Part shown: one piece after another, positions 1 through 9,029 of the stretch
Position numbering within the stretch: position 1 is the stretch's first letter
Layout of the letters: the number at the start of each line of letters is the position of its first letter
Assembly (NCBI RefSeq): GCF_007197645.1
Contig: NZ_VKGK01000034.1
Location: 1-61,280, forward strand
Source: Shewanella hanedai
Lineage (GTDB): Bacteria > Pseudomonadota > Gammaproteobacteria > Enterobacterales > Shewanellaceae
DNA: 61,280 nucleotides
Direction of reading: 5' to 3'
Translations under genes and position numbers: made by a program
The notes under the pieces: model-generated
What the model saw: the letters and a program-made list of their open reading frames with translations, nothing else
Database searches by the model: none
What the model was told of the DNA's origin: nothing

Positions 1-268
1 CTTATCCACTTAAGCACGTACGTGCAATGCCTACCTCGATGTCGACCCGCCGCTAAGCGGGCTCCCCAGTTCAGCGACTTCGTCACTTCTCGCTACAAAG
101 CAGCTGAATGCTGCGCATCCACAGCGCAACTTTTTCGCCCCCATGTGTCCCCTTCGGGGATAATAAAGAGTAGGGCGAATATTGCGATAGCGATGTGCTT
201 ATGAGTGCGAAGCTTTAACGTAGCTGGCCATGACAGGCGCCTATTTATTCTCGAAAGAGAAGCGATAA
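1..268. other. Gene-free start of window
   Basis: I recognise no protein or known RNA gene here. Short open frames exist on both strands but lack family resemblance and convincing ribosome binding sites. The stretch has small GC-rich hairpins, for example CCCGC/GCGGG around 46-61, and ends directly at a strong plus-strand terminator. It may therefore be the tail of a transcript beginning left of the window, or an unrecognised small RNA. Confidence 0.4.
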
Positions 269-297
269 AGCCCGTTGCTAACGCAACGGGCTTTTTT
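269..297 (+). terminator. Rho-independent terminator
   Basis: Perfect 10-bp stem AGCCCGTTGC / GCAACGGGCT with a TAAC loop, followed by a run of six T. It reads on the plus strand, but no plus-strand gene precedes it inside the window, so it closes a transcript from the left edge or an unannotated small RNA. Confidence 0.85.
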
Positions 298-350
298 CGT
301 TTTGACTGAACGAACATGAGGAAACTTTCGTAATAGATGGCGATCGTAGC

Positions 351-620
351 TAATACCAATCAGTATAAGAAGTTGATCTACTCAGAGTGTTTTTTGGCAA
401 ACTAATTCAAGGCGAATGGATGACATAATGGTTGTTCCCTTATGAGTTCATTCAACGCAGAACTAGGCAGCCAAAAACACTCCTTACAGGCGAGTTTTAG
501 CGGTTCTGATGCTGTGTTAACGAGCTTAACCGTAGAATAACTATGCTCTTCACTCGTTGCCTTGCCTCAGGACCGCTAAACTCTCGCTGAGCGATCAAAT
601 CTTTATACTGATTGGTATAA
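351..620. repeat. MITE-like inverted-repeat element, copy A
   Basis: About 270 bp with terminal inverted repeats: the left end TAATACCAATCAGTATAAG matches the reverse complement of the right end CTTTATACTGATTGGTATAA. It has no coding capacity. The interior contains GAGTGTTTTTTGGCAAAC and an AAGGCGAATGGATGACATAA stretch that recur in reverse orientation in the copy at 40773-41105. The ends also match fragments at 24417-24505 and at the right edge of the window. It is best explained as a non-autonomous element mobilised by a transposase encoded elsewhere. Confidence 0.8.
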
Positions 621-681
621 TTCTGATCTACAGAAGGAAGTGGCGGGTAAGAATAAGGAATCCGCTAGACTCCTTCTCTGT

Positions 682-1137
682 TTATGTTCGTTGGTACAGC
701 ATGTCGAGATGTGGGATCCCATCTTCTAAATAGACATCTGAGACGGGTTCGAACCCTAATTTTTGATAGAAGGCTTTAAGGTATTCCTGCCCTCCAAGTT
801 GAATATTGTTCTCGGGCCAGTGTTTGTTTGCTAAAGCGATTGCTTGATTCATTAAAGATTTAGCACTTCCGCCACCTCTGGCCTTTTCGGCTACGAGGAC
901 GCGGCCGATACTCGAATCTGGATAACTGACACCTGGGGCAAGTACGCGTGCATAAGCGACGATTTTGCCCAGCGGATCTCGACCAATAAGGTGGCGAGTG
1001 TCGGGATGTCTATCTTTGTCGTCTAGCTCTGGGTAGGGACAATTCTGTTCGACAATAAAAACGTCTACTCTCAGTTTTAATACGTCGTATAGCTCATCAA
1101 GGCTGAGTTGTTTAAACGACAAATCACTCCACTTCAT
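682..1137 (-). CDS. elaA: ElaA-family GNAT N-acetyltransferase
   Basis: 151 residues, about the usual size of ElaA. The N-terminus, with LRVDVFIVEQNCPYPELDDKD, closely follows the conserved ElaA opening (QLRxxVFVVEQNCPYxxxDxxD). The acetyl-CoA loop region is visible as GRVLVAEKARGGGSAKSLM, and the fold ends with an EYLKAFYQKLGFEP stretch typical of GNAT proteins. It would be a cytoplasmic acyl-CoA-dependent acetyltransferase; the physiological acceptor is not established. It is transcribed alone, divergent from the YebC-type gene, with a purine-rich Shine-Dalgarno (AGGGGAAG) before the ATG. Confidence 0.88.
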   Translation of the reverse strand: MKWSDLSFKQLSLDELYDVLKLRVDVFIVEQNCPYPELDDKDRHPDTRHLIGRDPLGKIVAYARVLAPGVSYPDSSIGRVLVAEKARGGGSAKSLMNQAIALANKHWPENNIQLGGQEYLKAFYQKLGFEPVSDVYLEDGIPHLDMLYQRT

Positions 1138-1320
1138 ATCTTCCCCTAAGGCATAAAAATTCAGTGTATCACCACTGGGCTATAGCGAAAAGTCACATGA
1201 ATATGAGATTTTATGAAGCAAAATCAAATTTTATTAAATTAAAAAACGCTAGTGTGCAAAAAAGCTGATAAAGCTGCTAATATTGCAGTCAATTTTTTAG
1301 TCTTAATGAGAAAGAGTGAG

Positions 1321-2049
1321 ATGGGAAGAGCATACCAGAACAAGAAAGAATCTATGGCCAAGACGGCAGGACAGAAGACCAGAATTTACTCTCGCTATGG
1401 TAAAGAGATCTATGTTTGCGCTAAGAGTGGTGGTTTCGATCCTGACGGTAACCTTTCACTGCGTCATTTGATTGCTAAAGCTAAGAAAGATCAAGTTCCT
1501 GCTCACGTTATCGAACGTGCTATCGAGAAAGCTCGAGGCGGTGGTGGTGAGGATTATGAGACTGCCCGTTATGAAGGTTTCGGTCCAGGTGGTTGTATGG
1601 TTATCGTCGATTGCCTCACTGACAATGTGAAGCGAACCTTTACTGAAGTACGTCAAGCATTCGTCAAGAACGATGCTAAGTTGGGCGGCCCTGGTACCGT
1701 AGGTCATATGTTCGAGCATCAAGCTATTTTTGTCTTCAAAGGTGAAGACGAAGATGAAGTGTTAGAGATGCTAATGATGGCTGATGTTGATGTGACTGAC
1801 GTTGAGCTTGAAGATGGCATGATCAGTGTTTATGCCCCACACACCGAGTTTTACAAGACTAAAACGGCATTAAGTGAAGCAGATCCTGAAGCTGAATTTG
1901 AAGTGGAAGAGATCACTTTCATTCCACAGACGATGACTGAACTTGATGATCCTGAAGTGATTGAGCAGTTTGAAAAGTTCTTAGCCGCACTTGAAGATTG
2001 TGATGATGTGCAGAACGTCTACCACAACGCTGAGCTACCAGAAGATTAG
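1321..2049 (+). CDS. YebC/TACO1-family protein (YeeN type)
   Basis: 242 residues from the chosen ATG. An in-frame start at 1252 would add a non-conserved leader, whereas 1321 follows a purine-rich AGAAAGAGTGAG and gives the family-typical MGRAYQNKKESMAK start. Motifs include KIYxKFGKEIY-like RIYSRYGKEIY, VIERAIEKARGGGGEDYE, RYEGFGPGGCMVIV and a C-terminal DDVQNVYHN. The sequence is closer to E. coli YeeN than to YebC. Family members act as DNA-binding regulators or as ribosome-associated factors that relieve stalling; which applies here cannot be told. Cytoplasmic and monocistronic, with its own terminator. Confidence 0.92.
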   Translation: MGRAYQNKKESMAKTAGQKTRIYSRYGKEIYVCAKSGGFDPDGNLSLRHLIAKAKKDQVPAHVIERAIEKARGGGGEDYETARYEGFGPGGCMVIVDCLTDNVKRTFTEVRQAFVKNDAKLGGPGTVGHMFEHQAIFVFKGEDEDEVLEMLMMADVDVTDVELEDGMISVYAPHTEFYKTKTALSEADPEAEFEVEEITFIPQTMTELDDPEVIEQFEKFLAALEDCDDVQNVYHNAELPED

Positions 2050-2080
2050 TTCGTAGAATCACATTGAACGAATGATATAA

Positions 2081-2117
2081 GCTCAATCAGGACCAATGGC
2101 CTTGATTGAGCTTTTTT
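2081..2117 (+). terminator. Terminator between convergent genes
   Basis: Stem AGCTCAATCA(A/G)G / CCTTGATTGAGCT, with the arms separated by about 10 bases, followed by TTTTTTATA. It lies just after the YebC-family gene and before the convergent S9 peptidase end, so it may work in both directions. Confidence 0.85.
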
Positions 2118-2138
2118 ATATCGATTAACCTAGCTTGA

Positions 2139-4100
2139 CTACTTTGTAGCTATTTTCTTTGGTGTATCAAGATAGGTATCAAGGAAGTCGACATAGGCTT
2201 CTGATGCTGTGATACGGTTATTTTTCTTACGGAAACCGTGCCCTTCATCATCAAAGACGACATACTCTACTGGCACACCATTTTGCTTCACTTTCTCTAC
2301 CAGCTCATCACTTTCAATCTTAAGTACCCTAGGGTCGTTGGCACCCTGAATAACCATCAGTGGTTTAACGATATTTTGAGCATGGAAGAGTGGAGAGATA
2401 GCTCTATGACGTTCTGCATCTGTTGCAGGATCGCCCATCTCATCATACAAGGCTTGTTTAAATGATTCCCACCAAGGTGGAATTGAGTTTAAGGTACGCA
2501 CCCAGTTAGTGACCCCGAAGATGTCGATGCCGACTTCAAACTCTTCAGGTTCAAATACGAGTGCTGCTGCGGTCATATAACCGCCGTAGCTGCCGCCCAT
2601 GATGCCTATCTTATCTGCGTCTATCCAATCTAGTGTCTGCAGGTAGTTTTTCCCGTAGATGATGTCTTGTAGGTCATTCTCACCGTGATTTTTATCATCT
2701 AAATGGAAGAATGTTTTACCGTAGCCAGAGCTGCCTCTGTTATTGACAGCAAAAACAGCATAGCCATGATTGATCAGGTGTTGGCGCATAGCACTGTAGC
2801 CTGTGCGACTCTGACCTCCTGGTCCCCCATGGACAAAGACAACCGCTGGTTTCCTATTTTCAGCGCTCGCACCTTTAGGTTTAAACAGCAATCCTGGGAT
2901 CTCTAAGCCATCAAAACTCTTAAAGCGAACCACTTCACTTGCCACTAAGTCTTTGGGGTTAATCTGAGGGTTTAAAGCCTGAGTGAGTTGTTTGGCAGAG
3001 CCACTGTCCATTTTCCAGACGAAGAGGTTAGAAGGAGAGATGTCTGAGTTAATATAAAATGACAGAGTCTGTTCATCTTTAGAGAAGTTGACGCTACGCA
3101 GGTCGCCAGCGGGGAGTTCAGGTAAGGTTAACTCTTTGCCCGTAACAGTGTCTAAGATACTGATGAGTGTACTGGCATCGGCATTGACGCCAGATACTCG
3201 ATATCTGCCTGATTCAGAGAAATAGACAAAGCTGACATTCCAATCTGCTGCAATCGCTAAACTGTGCTTTTGTGATTCGAGATCATATTGCCAAACTTGC
3301 GAAAACTCGCCTTTTGCATCTGTGCCGTAATAGAGCTGCTTACTGTCAGGCGAAAATGTCATTGGGCGGTAGTTTGCTGGGTCTTTATGTTCGCTAATGA
3401 GCGTAGGTTTAGCGGAGCGTTTTCTCAAATCAAGTAGGTAGGTATCACTGTCTCTATTTGTGTGTGCTTTGGCTAGTGCGACGAACTGCCCATCTGACGA
3501 GACTTCTGCTACTTCAAATCCCTGTACATTTTTAAAAGCCAATGTGCGCTGATAAGTTTTTGCATCGTAACGGTAGAGATCCATAAATTTAGGATCGCGC
3601 TCATTGGTCGTTGCATAGAAAAACTGGCCGTCATTAGTAAAATTAACAAAGTTGGCGCGAGTATTATCAGTATTGGTTAGGTCGTTAATTGTGCCATCGG
3701 TTTCACGAACGAATAGGTGATAAAGCTCATTACCGCCGTTATCTTGGGTTAGCAATACGCGGTCATCGTTAGGGAACCAAGACACAGGGTAAGTGGTGTC
3801 TTTAAAGTCGGTTAGTGCGACTTGTTCGCCAGTGCTTATGTCCATTTTATACAGATTAAAGATCCCACTTTGATCTGAACCGATTAAAATAGAACTTCCA
3901 TCGGCAGAGAATGATGAACCGAAATAAGTCGTAGTTTCAAAAAAGGTTTTGGCATTGTATTTTGGTACAGACATCGATACTTGAGCTGATTCACTTACTG
4001 CAGCACTGCTGACGTTATTTGTTGAGTTTGAACAAGCACTCAGACCTAACCCTAAGGTTACGGCTAGTGCTAGGGCACTCAGATGAAGAGATGTTTTCAT
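2139..4100 (-). CDS. S9-family prolyl oligopeptidase, lipoprotein
   Basis: 653 residues. The N-terminus is a lipoprotein signal (MKTSLHLSALALAVTLGLGL followed by SACSN, lipobox LSAC), so the enzyme is probably anchored to a membrane facing the periplasm. Residues about 50-400 contain WD40-like/TolB-type propeller repeats (SADGSSILIGSD, FSPDSKQLYYGTD). The C-terminal alpha/beta-hydrolase domain carries the nucleophile motif GGSYGGYM, the acid region GANDPRV and the histidine motif DEGHGF. It should cleave peptides or acyl-peptides. It resembles the second S9 lipoprotein at 37794-39842 in layout. The exact S9 subfamily and substrate are not resolved. Confidence 0.9.
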   Translation of the reverse strand: MKTSLHLSALALAVTLGLGLSACSNSTNNVSSAAVSESAQVSMSVPKYNAKTFFETTTYFGSSFSADGSSILIGSDQSGIFNLYKMDISTGEQVALTDFKDTTYPVSWFPNDDRVLLTQDNGGNELYHLFVRETDGTINDLTNTDNTRANFVNFTNDGQFFYATTNERDPKFMDLYRYDAKTYQRTLAFKNVQGFEVAEVSSDGQFVALAKAHTNRDSDTYLLDLRKRSAKPTLISEHKDPANYRPMTFSPDSKQLYYGTDAKGEFSQVWQYDLESQKHSLAIAADWNVSFVYFSESGRYRVSGVNADASTLISILDTVTGKELTLPELPAGDLRSVNFSKDEQTLSFYINSDISPSNLFVWKMDSGSAKQLTQALNPQINPKDLVASEVVRFKSFDGLEIPGLLFKPKGASAENRKPAVVFVHGGPGGQSRTGYSAMRQHLINHGYAVFAVNNRGSSGYGKTFFHLDDKNHGENDLQDIIYGKNYLQTLDWIDADKIGIMGGSYGGYMTAAALVFEPEEFEVGIDIFGVTNWVRTLNSIPPWWESFKQALYDEMGDPATDAERHRAISPLFHAQNIVKPLMVIQGANDPRVLKIESDELVEKVKQNGVPVEYVVFDDEGHGFRKKNNRITASEAYVDFLDTYLDTPKKIATK

Positions 4101-4317
4101 ATTTCCCTCTTTAATATCCCAAATATTAGTTCGAAATAGTTAGTTAAAATCCATGTATTTTGTTTTATAAATCATTCTTTTCATTAGAGCTCTTTTCAAA
4201 ACCTCTAACGGTAGAATATAAAATAGACAGACCTAAACTAATCGAAAATGGAGCTAAAGGCGAATGAGTAATATGAAATAAGAGTCGTAGCTTGGAATAT
4301 GTAAACCTTAAGGCAAC

Positions 4318-4344
4318 AAAAAAGGGCCCCGAAGAGCCCTTTAG
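4318..4344 (-). terminator. Terminator of the multihaem cytochrome gene
   Basis: On the minus strand, AAAGGGCTC-TTCG-GGGCCC is followed by TTTTTT. It lies about 80 bp past the cytochrome stop codon and before the S9 peptidase promoter, separating the two minus-strand genes. Confidence 0.8.
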
Positions 4345-4423
4345 TCTTAGTTAATCAATTGAGATGAGAGTGACAGCCTGCAGGGTAGCCATATTCCATC
4401 TCAACTGATCATGTTCAGATGAC

Positions 4424-6337
4424 CTAAAGTGCGCGGTCGAAAATGTGGAATTTCTCTATGCCATATGACTTACCTTCTGCATGACAGGTTGCACAAGATT
4501 CAGACGTTGGCAATGTGTACCAATCCTCTAGCTTGACGGCATTAATTTCACCGCCTTGTTGGATCATATGATTCTTCGCTGAAGTATCGTTATGACAAGC
4601 AAAGCAGTTGGCGGTAATTGGGCTACTCATTACACCGGATATGCCACCATTGTACGCTTTTGATAATAGGTACTGATTCGGAACCGCATCTAGATCGATA
4701 CCATCTGCGTGGCAAGTTACACAGTTTTCAGCGTTTAATCGATCGGCTGAATTGGCTTCACCATCAGGATCTGTCGCGGTATTACCGACACCCCAGTGCA
4801 TGCTATGCACCATAGGGCCAAAACCTGGTGCTGAGTTCTTCGCACTACGATCTTGTCCGTTGTTGTGACAGGCTACACAGTCTTTACCACCTTCATTGTA
4901 ACTGCCATTCTTATGGTAATTAGTCTCGTTGGTATGGCAACTTGTACAGCTGTTTGCGGTCACACTATGACGCCGTTCAAACGCTTGAGTTTTAATGCCA
5001 TCATGGTCGACGACATCTGAATAACTGGTGAAGGAGACACCGTCATACCCGCCATCATCATCTTGTTGTTTAAAGGTCACGCGTGTACTTGCGGTAAGAC
5101 CAGCTAAGCGATAATCAGTTTTTAATCCATCAAGGTGCGGATAACAGATCGAACGACTGCCATCGATATTCTCAATGTATTGCTCTGATCCGCGTGGGCT
5201 TGGGCGACCTACAAGGGAGTCATCATGATAACCATGGATATAGGCGCCCGCGTATGTCAGGGTTCCATTGGCATATAAGGTAGCGATGTTTAACTGAGAT
5301 TCACTCTCCTCTTCAGTATTGAACAGAGCGATATCAGTACACCACCCTCCGTCAGGGAAGCTGTCCCACTCTAAGTTTTCATTAATATAAGGTGCAGCCG
5401 TTGTTGTGTAGTGATGCTCACGAAGTTCGGCACGAGTCGTCACTTGCTTATGGAATAAGCGGGCGTCTTCACCATTGTTGAAAGCATCAAGCTGCGCAGC
5501 TAAACCATTGGCACCAATACCTGCTGCATCATGACAATCTGTACAAGTTGTCATGGAATAAACGGTCGTGATCGGCTTTTCATGGCAGGTGTAACAGTTG
5601 GATGGGGCAAAGTCTTTTTCAAAGGTTTGGTGATTGATATGACCAATCTTTTGCATGGTATTTCGCGCGTAACCGCCATCATCACGGGCGATATTGCCAT
5701 GACATGTCATACAACCTGCAACTAGGTCGGTTTCACCTTCAGGATTAATCGCCGTATAACTCGGATGCTTTAAGTGTGATGCAGCATAATCAGTATGACA
5801 AGCGTGGCAGGTCGCAGTTGAGGTGGTATGAATGTCGTCACTCTTTGCGACGACCATATAACGAGATTTAGCAATGTTATCACCGCCACCAACGGCAAGA
5901 CGGATTAGACCTTCTGTGGCGCCATTGACTGAAGCCATAGGGGCTATAAATTCATAGTGACCCGGTTCTATCTCTGTTAGCGTCGCTCCCTCGCTGGCTT
6001 CGCTCGCACTGCCGCCTAATATTGTTCCTTCAAAATCATCACGACTACGACCAATGCCTTTATCGGTTAATTCAGCTACTTCAGCATTGGCTTTTTCAAG
6101 GCCTGTAATTAACATCTCTGCTTCATTGGTGATCTCAAATTCAAACTTAACTTTTCCCTCTTCGAGAGTGTGTGAAATCACCTCAACATTTGTCACTTGA
6201 GATGAATCTACCGTAGGAGGCTTTGGACTTGTTCCATCCTCCCCGTCACTGCCATCTTTACCATCGCTGCCACAGGCGCTAAGTCCTATGGAACCGGCTA
6301 CAACTAAGGCTAAATATTGCTTATTTAACACTTTCAT
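4424..6337 (-). CDS. OmcA/MtrC-family multihaem cytochrome, nine CXXCH sites
   Basis: 637 residues from ATG 6337; an ATG four codons upstream only adds MGVT. Lipobox LSAC at residues 19-22 indicates an outer-membrane lipoprotein. Nine CXXCH haem sites begin near residues 177, 209, 248 and 265 (N-terminal group) and 464, 487, 539, 578 and 615 (C-terminal group). The canonical family has ten, five per group, so the N-terminal group appears to lack one. The two groups flank beta-rich domains, and a GPMVHSMHWG stretch near 507-516 resembles the C-terminal haem domain of the family. These proteins pass electrons to extracellular acceptors such as metal oxides or humics. No mtrA/mtrB partner lies in the window. 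Unpaired cysteines at about 333 and 398 could form a disulfide. Confidence 0.85.
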   Translation of the reverse strand: MKVLNKQYLALVVAGSIGLSACGSDGKDGSDGEDGTSPKPPTVDSSQVTNVEVISHTLEEGKVKFEFEITNEAEMLITGLEKANAEVAELTDKGIGRSRDDFEGTILGGSASEASEGATLTEIEPGHYEFIAPMASVNGATEGLIRLAVGGGDNIAKSRYMVVAKSDDIHTTSTATCHACHTDYAASHLKHPSYTAINPEGETDLVAGCMTCHGNIARDDGGYARNTMQKIGHINHQTFEKDFAPSNCYTCHEKPITTVYSMTTCTDCHDAAGIGANGLAAQLDAFNNGEDARLFHKQVTTRAELREHHYTTTAAPYINENLEWDSFPDGGWCTDIALFNTEEESESQLNIATLYANGTLTYAGAYIHGYHDDSLVGRPSPRGSEQYIENIDGSRSICYPHLDGLKTDYRLAGLTASTRVTFKQQDDDGGYDGVSFTSYSDVVDHDGIKTQAFERRHSVTANSCTSCHTNETNYHKNGSYNEGGKDCVACHNNGQDRSAKNSAPGFGPMVHSMHWGVGNTATDPDGEANSADRLNAENCVTCHADGIDLDAVPNQYLLSKAYNGGISGVMSSPITANCFACHNDTSAKNHMIQQGGEINAVKLEDWYTLPTSESCATCHAEGKSYGIEKFHIFDRAL

Positions 6338-6436
6338 CGTCACTCCCAAATATCATTTTTATAATTAAAGTCTCTTGGTCCCCGCAAATAACCTTAACGA
6401 TTTTAAGTAGATGATAATGAAGAAACACTGGGATTA

Positions 6437-6450
6437 TTGACTCGGGTCAA
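6437..6450. promoter_or_regulatory. FNR/EtrA-like palindrome
   Basis: TTGAC-TCGG-GTCAA is a perfect inverted repeat differing from the FNR consensus TTGAT-N4-ATCAA only at the inner T/A pair. It sits about 100 bp upstream of the cytochrome start codon, a plausible position for anaerobic activation in Shewanella, where the FNR homologue is EtrA. This is inference from the motif only. Confidence 0.4.
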
Positions 6451-7193
6451 AGGTTTATTGAGTAAAAATCAGACTGATAACTTACTTTTAAAAGAGTGTT
6501 TAACGGCTGGGTACATGCGAGCTATAAAAATATACAAACTAGTAAGGGGTGATGACTTTTTATACATTTGTCTCTATGAATGTACACTGAAATTAAGCTG
6601 AAAAAATCATCAGTATCTGAAGTTGATTTTCTAGATAAATATTTAAATTTAATTTAAATATAGAAGGTTAGCGTATGCTGTGCGGGATTATTATGATGTA
6701 AAATGAAAGGAGCACCGACTGTTGGTACCCCTTATTGATAAGGGCGTCTTTTATTGAGAAGCTTATTCATTAACTTGGTGTCAGCGCAACTACTTAATCC
6801 ATTGTGCTAGCAAGGATGAACATTTGTATTGGCTTTACCAAGATACAAACAGTGACATATAAACGCCGATGATCAAATCGATGCAGGTGTTGTAAGCTGG
6901 GTATAAGTGATTAGTGGTTCACTAAATCCTTATCGCTTCGCCTGTCTTGAGCTTATAAGTTTATTTGCCTGGTTCTTATTTTACGTACGCAGGCCGATGC
7001 TACCTGTTTTTTTACACGGTTAAGTGTATCTCGTGATACCTAAAGGTATGTTGAGAGATTTCAGAATCTTTGTATCGATTCCGAATGCTGTTAGTTTAAC
7101 CAAAGCTAATTAAATCAAAATTAAATTAAGGTTAATGGATTCTCTGTGAACCGCTTGTACTCTAGTATTCTGTCAATATTGAAGAGGTGAAAT
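6451..7193. other. Intergenic region before radical SAM gene
   Basis: About 740 bp without a supported gene. It is AT-rich at 6590-6660 and has an ATG-led 11-codon frame near 6703 that I do not consider real. It presumably holds divergent promoters for the cytochrome and radical SAM genes; no clear known RNA motif was seen. Confidence 0.4.
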
Positions 7194-8078
7194 TTGTTAC
7201 GTTATATTGAACCCGTATTTCGTCCGCCATCTGAGTGGAAATCATTAATTCTGCAAGTAACCAATGGTTGTAGTTGGAATCGTTGCACATTTTGCGACAT
7301 GTATACGGCGCCTCAGAAGCGATTTCGTGCGCAGAAAATAGAGAGCATTTTAGCCGATATAGAGACCGTTGCTGGCACTGGCCAAGATGTCTGTCGGGTT
7401 TTCCTTGCTGACGGCGATGCGATGAGTCTGCCATTTGAACGTTTAGAAGCCATCTGTTTATTGATCCGTGAACACTTGCCTAATGTGACGCGAGTGAGCA
7501 GTTATTGTTTGCCTAGAAACCTAAAAAATAAGACACCTGAGCAATTGACGAGATTGAGAGAGCTAGGTCTTTCACTGCTTTATATCGGTTGTGAAAGTGG
7601 CGATGATGAAGTGCTTAAGAGAATTGATAAGGGTGAGACCTATGCTTCGTCATTAACTGCGTTACAGAAGATTAAAGCGGCGGGAATAAAGTCTTCGGTG
7701 ATGATATTAAATGGATTAGGTGGCAGTGAGCTTTCAGAGCAACATGCTATTAACTCGGCGCGCTTGATGAATGCCGCACAGCCAGAATATCTGTCGACTT
7801 TAGTGGTCACTTTGCCTTTAGGTACTGAGCGGATGGATAAGGCTTATGATGGACAGTTTTCATTGCCAAATCAGGCTGGGCTGTTCAATGAGATGCACAC
7901 ATTGCTTAGCCATCTTACCCTTGAGAAAACCATTTTCCGTTCTGATCATGCATCTAACTATCTCGTTCTTAAAGGTATATTAGGCAAGGATAAGTCGCGG
8001 TTAATCTCTGAGGTTGAGCAAGCCATTAACCACCCTTTACAGATTAGCTTGAGAAAGGAGTGGCAAAGAGGGCTTTGA
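7194..8078 (+). CDS. Radical SAM protein (Elp3-like core)
   Basis: 294 residues, initiating at a TTG placed after the Shine-Dalgarno GAAGAGGTG; no better upstream ATG is available. The cluster motif is GCSWNRCTFCDMY, i.e. CX4CX2C, the spacing I associate with this uncharacterised radical SAM group. It continues with GDAMSLPFERL, a SLLYIGCESGDDEVLKRIDKG stretch, and a GxGGSE-like glycine-rich segment (NGLGGSE). It should bind a [4Fe-4S] cluster and cleave S-adenosylmethionine to a radical. The substrate is unknown. It stands alone and converges on the LysR pair, ending only about 10 bp from the next stop codon. Confidence 0.8.
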   Translation: MLRYIEPVFRPPSEWKSLILQVTNGCSWNRCTFCDMYTAPQKRFRAQKIESILADIETVAGTGQDVCRVFLADGDAMSLPFERLEAICLLIREHLPNVTRVSSYCLPRNLKNKTPEQLTRLRELGLSLLYIGCESGDDEVLKRIDKGETYASSLTALQKIKAAGIKSSVMILNGLGGSELSEQHAINSARLMNAAQPEYLSTLVVTLPLGTERMDKAYDGQFSLPNQAGLFNEMHTLLSHLTLEKTIFRSDHASNYLVLKGILGKDKSRLISEVEQAINHPLQISLRKEWQRGL

Positions 8079-8087
8079 ATTAGCTTA

Positions 8088-9029
8088 TTAGGGGGTCATT
8101 ACTTCTTGCTCTTTGAATCCGCCGACTAACATCAGGCAGTTGTTTTTAAACCATTGCACTAATGGATCTTGGTGGACTCTGGCATGCCAATAAAGGGTAC
8201 TCTCGACTTCTGGCAGATCGTCATGACTGATAATGGCGAGCTTTTTTTGCCAATAAGGATTTTGGCTAATAATGTCAGAGATAAAAGCAATGTGTTTCCC
8301 AGCTAATAGTCCATTGCACAGCACCAACATTGAGCTGGTTGAAAAGCTGACCTTACGGCTTAGATTATTTGCTTGAGCTAACTGGGTTATTTGTGGTTCT
8401 GCGGCATTTGAGGCTGAGTATTCAGCCGTATCGAAACTGAATATATCAGCCAAGTTAAGATTGGCTATTTGGTTGATAGAGTGGCTCGGACTCGATGCGA
8501 TAGAATACTTATCTAGGCTGAAGCGACGCCCATGAATATTGGCAGGTGGCAGCTCTGTACCACCAATACAAAGATCTAACTCTCCTGATTCAAGCATAGA
8601 GAACATGTTTTTAGGTTTATGCAGGAATTCCAGCTCAACATTTGGGGCTGCTTGCATGACCATTTCAAGGATTTTAGGGACAAGTTCGGAGGTCATGGCG
8701 TCGATAAATGCAATGCGCACGACGCCGTGCACTTCCTTGGGATCGAACGACTTCTGTAAAATGAGTCTGCTACTCATCTCGAGCCATTCCTCTAATCCTG
8801 GTCGCAGCAGTTTGGCCTTCTTTGTCGCCTTAATGCCTTGTCCATGTTTAATGAACAGAGGTTCATCGAATAAGCTACGTATCTTCTTCAGGTTTTGACT
8901 CATGGCAGGTTGAGATATATCGAGTCGCTCAGCACTTTTAGAAACACTCTCCTCCTTAATTAATACTGCTAGACTGAGCAGTAAATTAAGGTCACAGCCC
9001 TGTATTATTTTCAGATCTGAGTGGTTCAT
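8088..9029 (-). CDS. LysR-type transcriptional regulator, second of pair
   Basis: 313 residues. The N-terminal winged helix is clear (CDLNLLLSLAVLIKEESVS KSAERLDISQPAMSQ as two adjoining segments), followed by a substrate-binding domain from about residue 100 (VRIAFIDAMTSELVPKILE). Its start overlaps the stop of the upstream LysR gene by 4 bp, so the two are translationally coupled. Both share the CDLNLL opening and the same domain order, pointing to a tandem duplication. The target genes and effector are not evident; the convergent radical SAM gene is the nearest neighbour. Confidence 0.88.
   Translation of the reverse strand: MNHSDLKIIQGCDLNLLLSLAVLIKEESVSKSAERLDISQPAMSQNLKKIRSLFDEPLFIKHGQGIKATKKAKLLRPGLEEWLEMSSRLILQKSFDPKEVHGVVRIAFIDAMTSELVPKILEMVMQAAPNVELEFLHKPKNMFSMLESGELDLCIGGTELPPANIHGRRFSLDKYSIASSPSHSINQIANLNLADIFSFDTAEYSASNAAEPQITQLAQANNLSRKVSFSTSSMLVLCNGLLAGKHIAFISDIISQNPYWQKKLAIISHDDLPEVESTLYWHARVHQDPLVQWFKNNCLMLVGGFKEQEVMTP

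Noticed and set aside
7162..7434. 90-codon minus-strand frame at the start of the radical SAM gene
   Set aside because: Overlaps the CX4CX2C-coding region on the other strand and resembles nothing.
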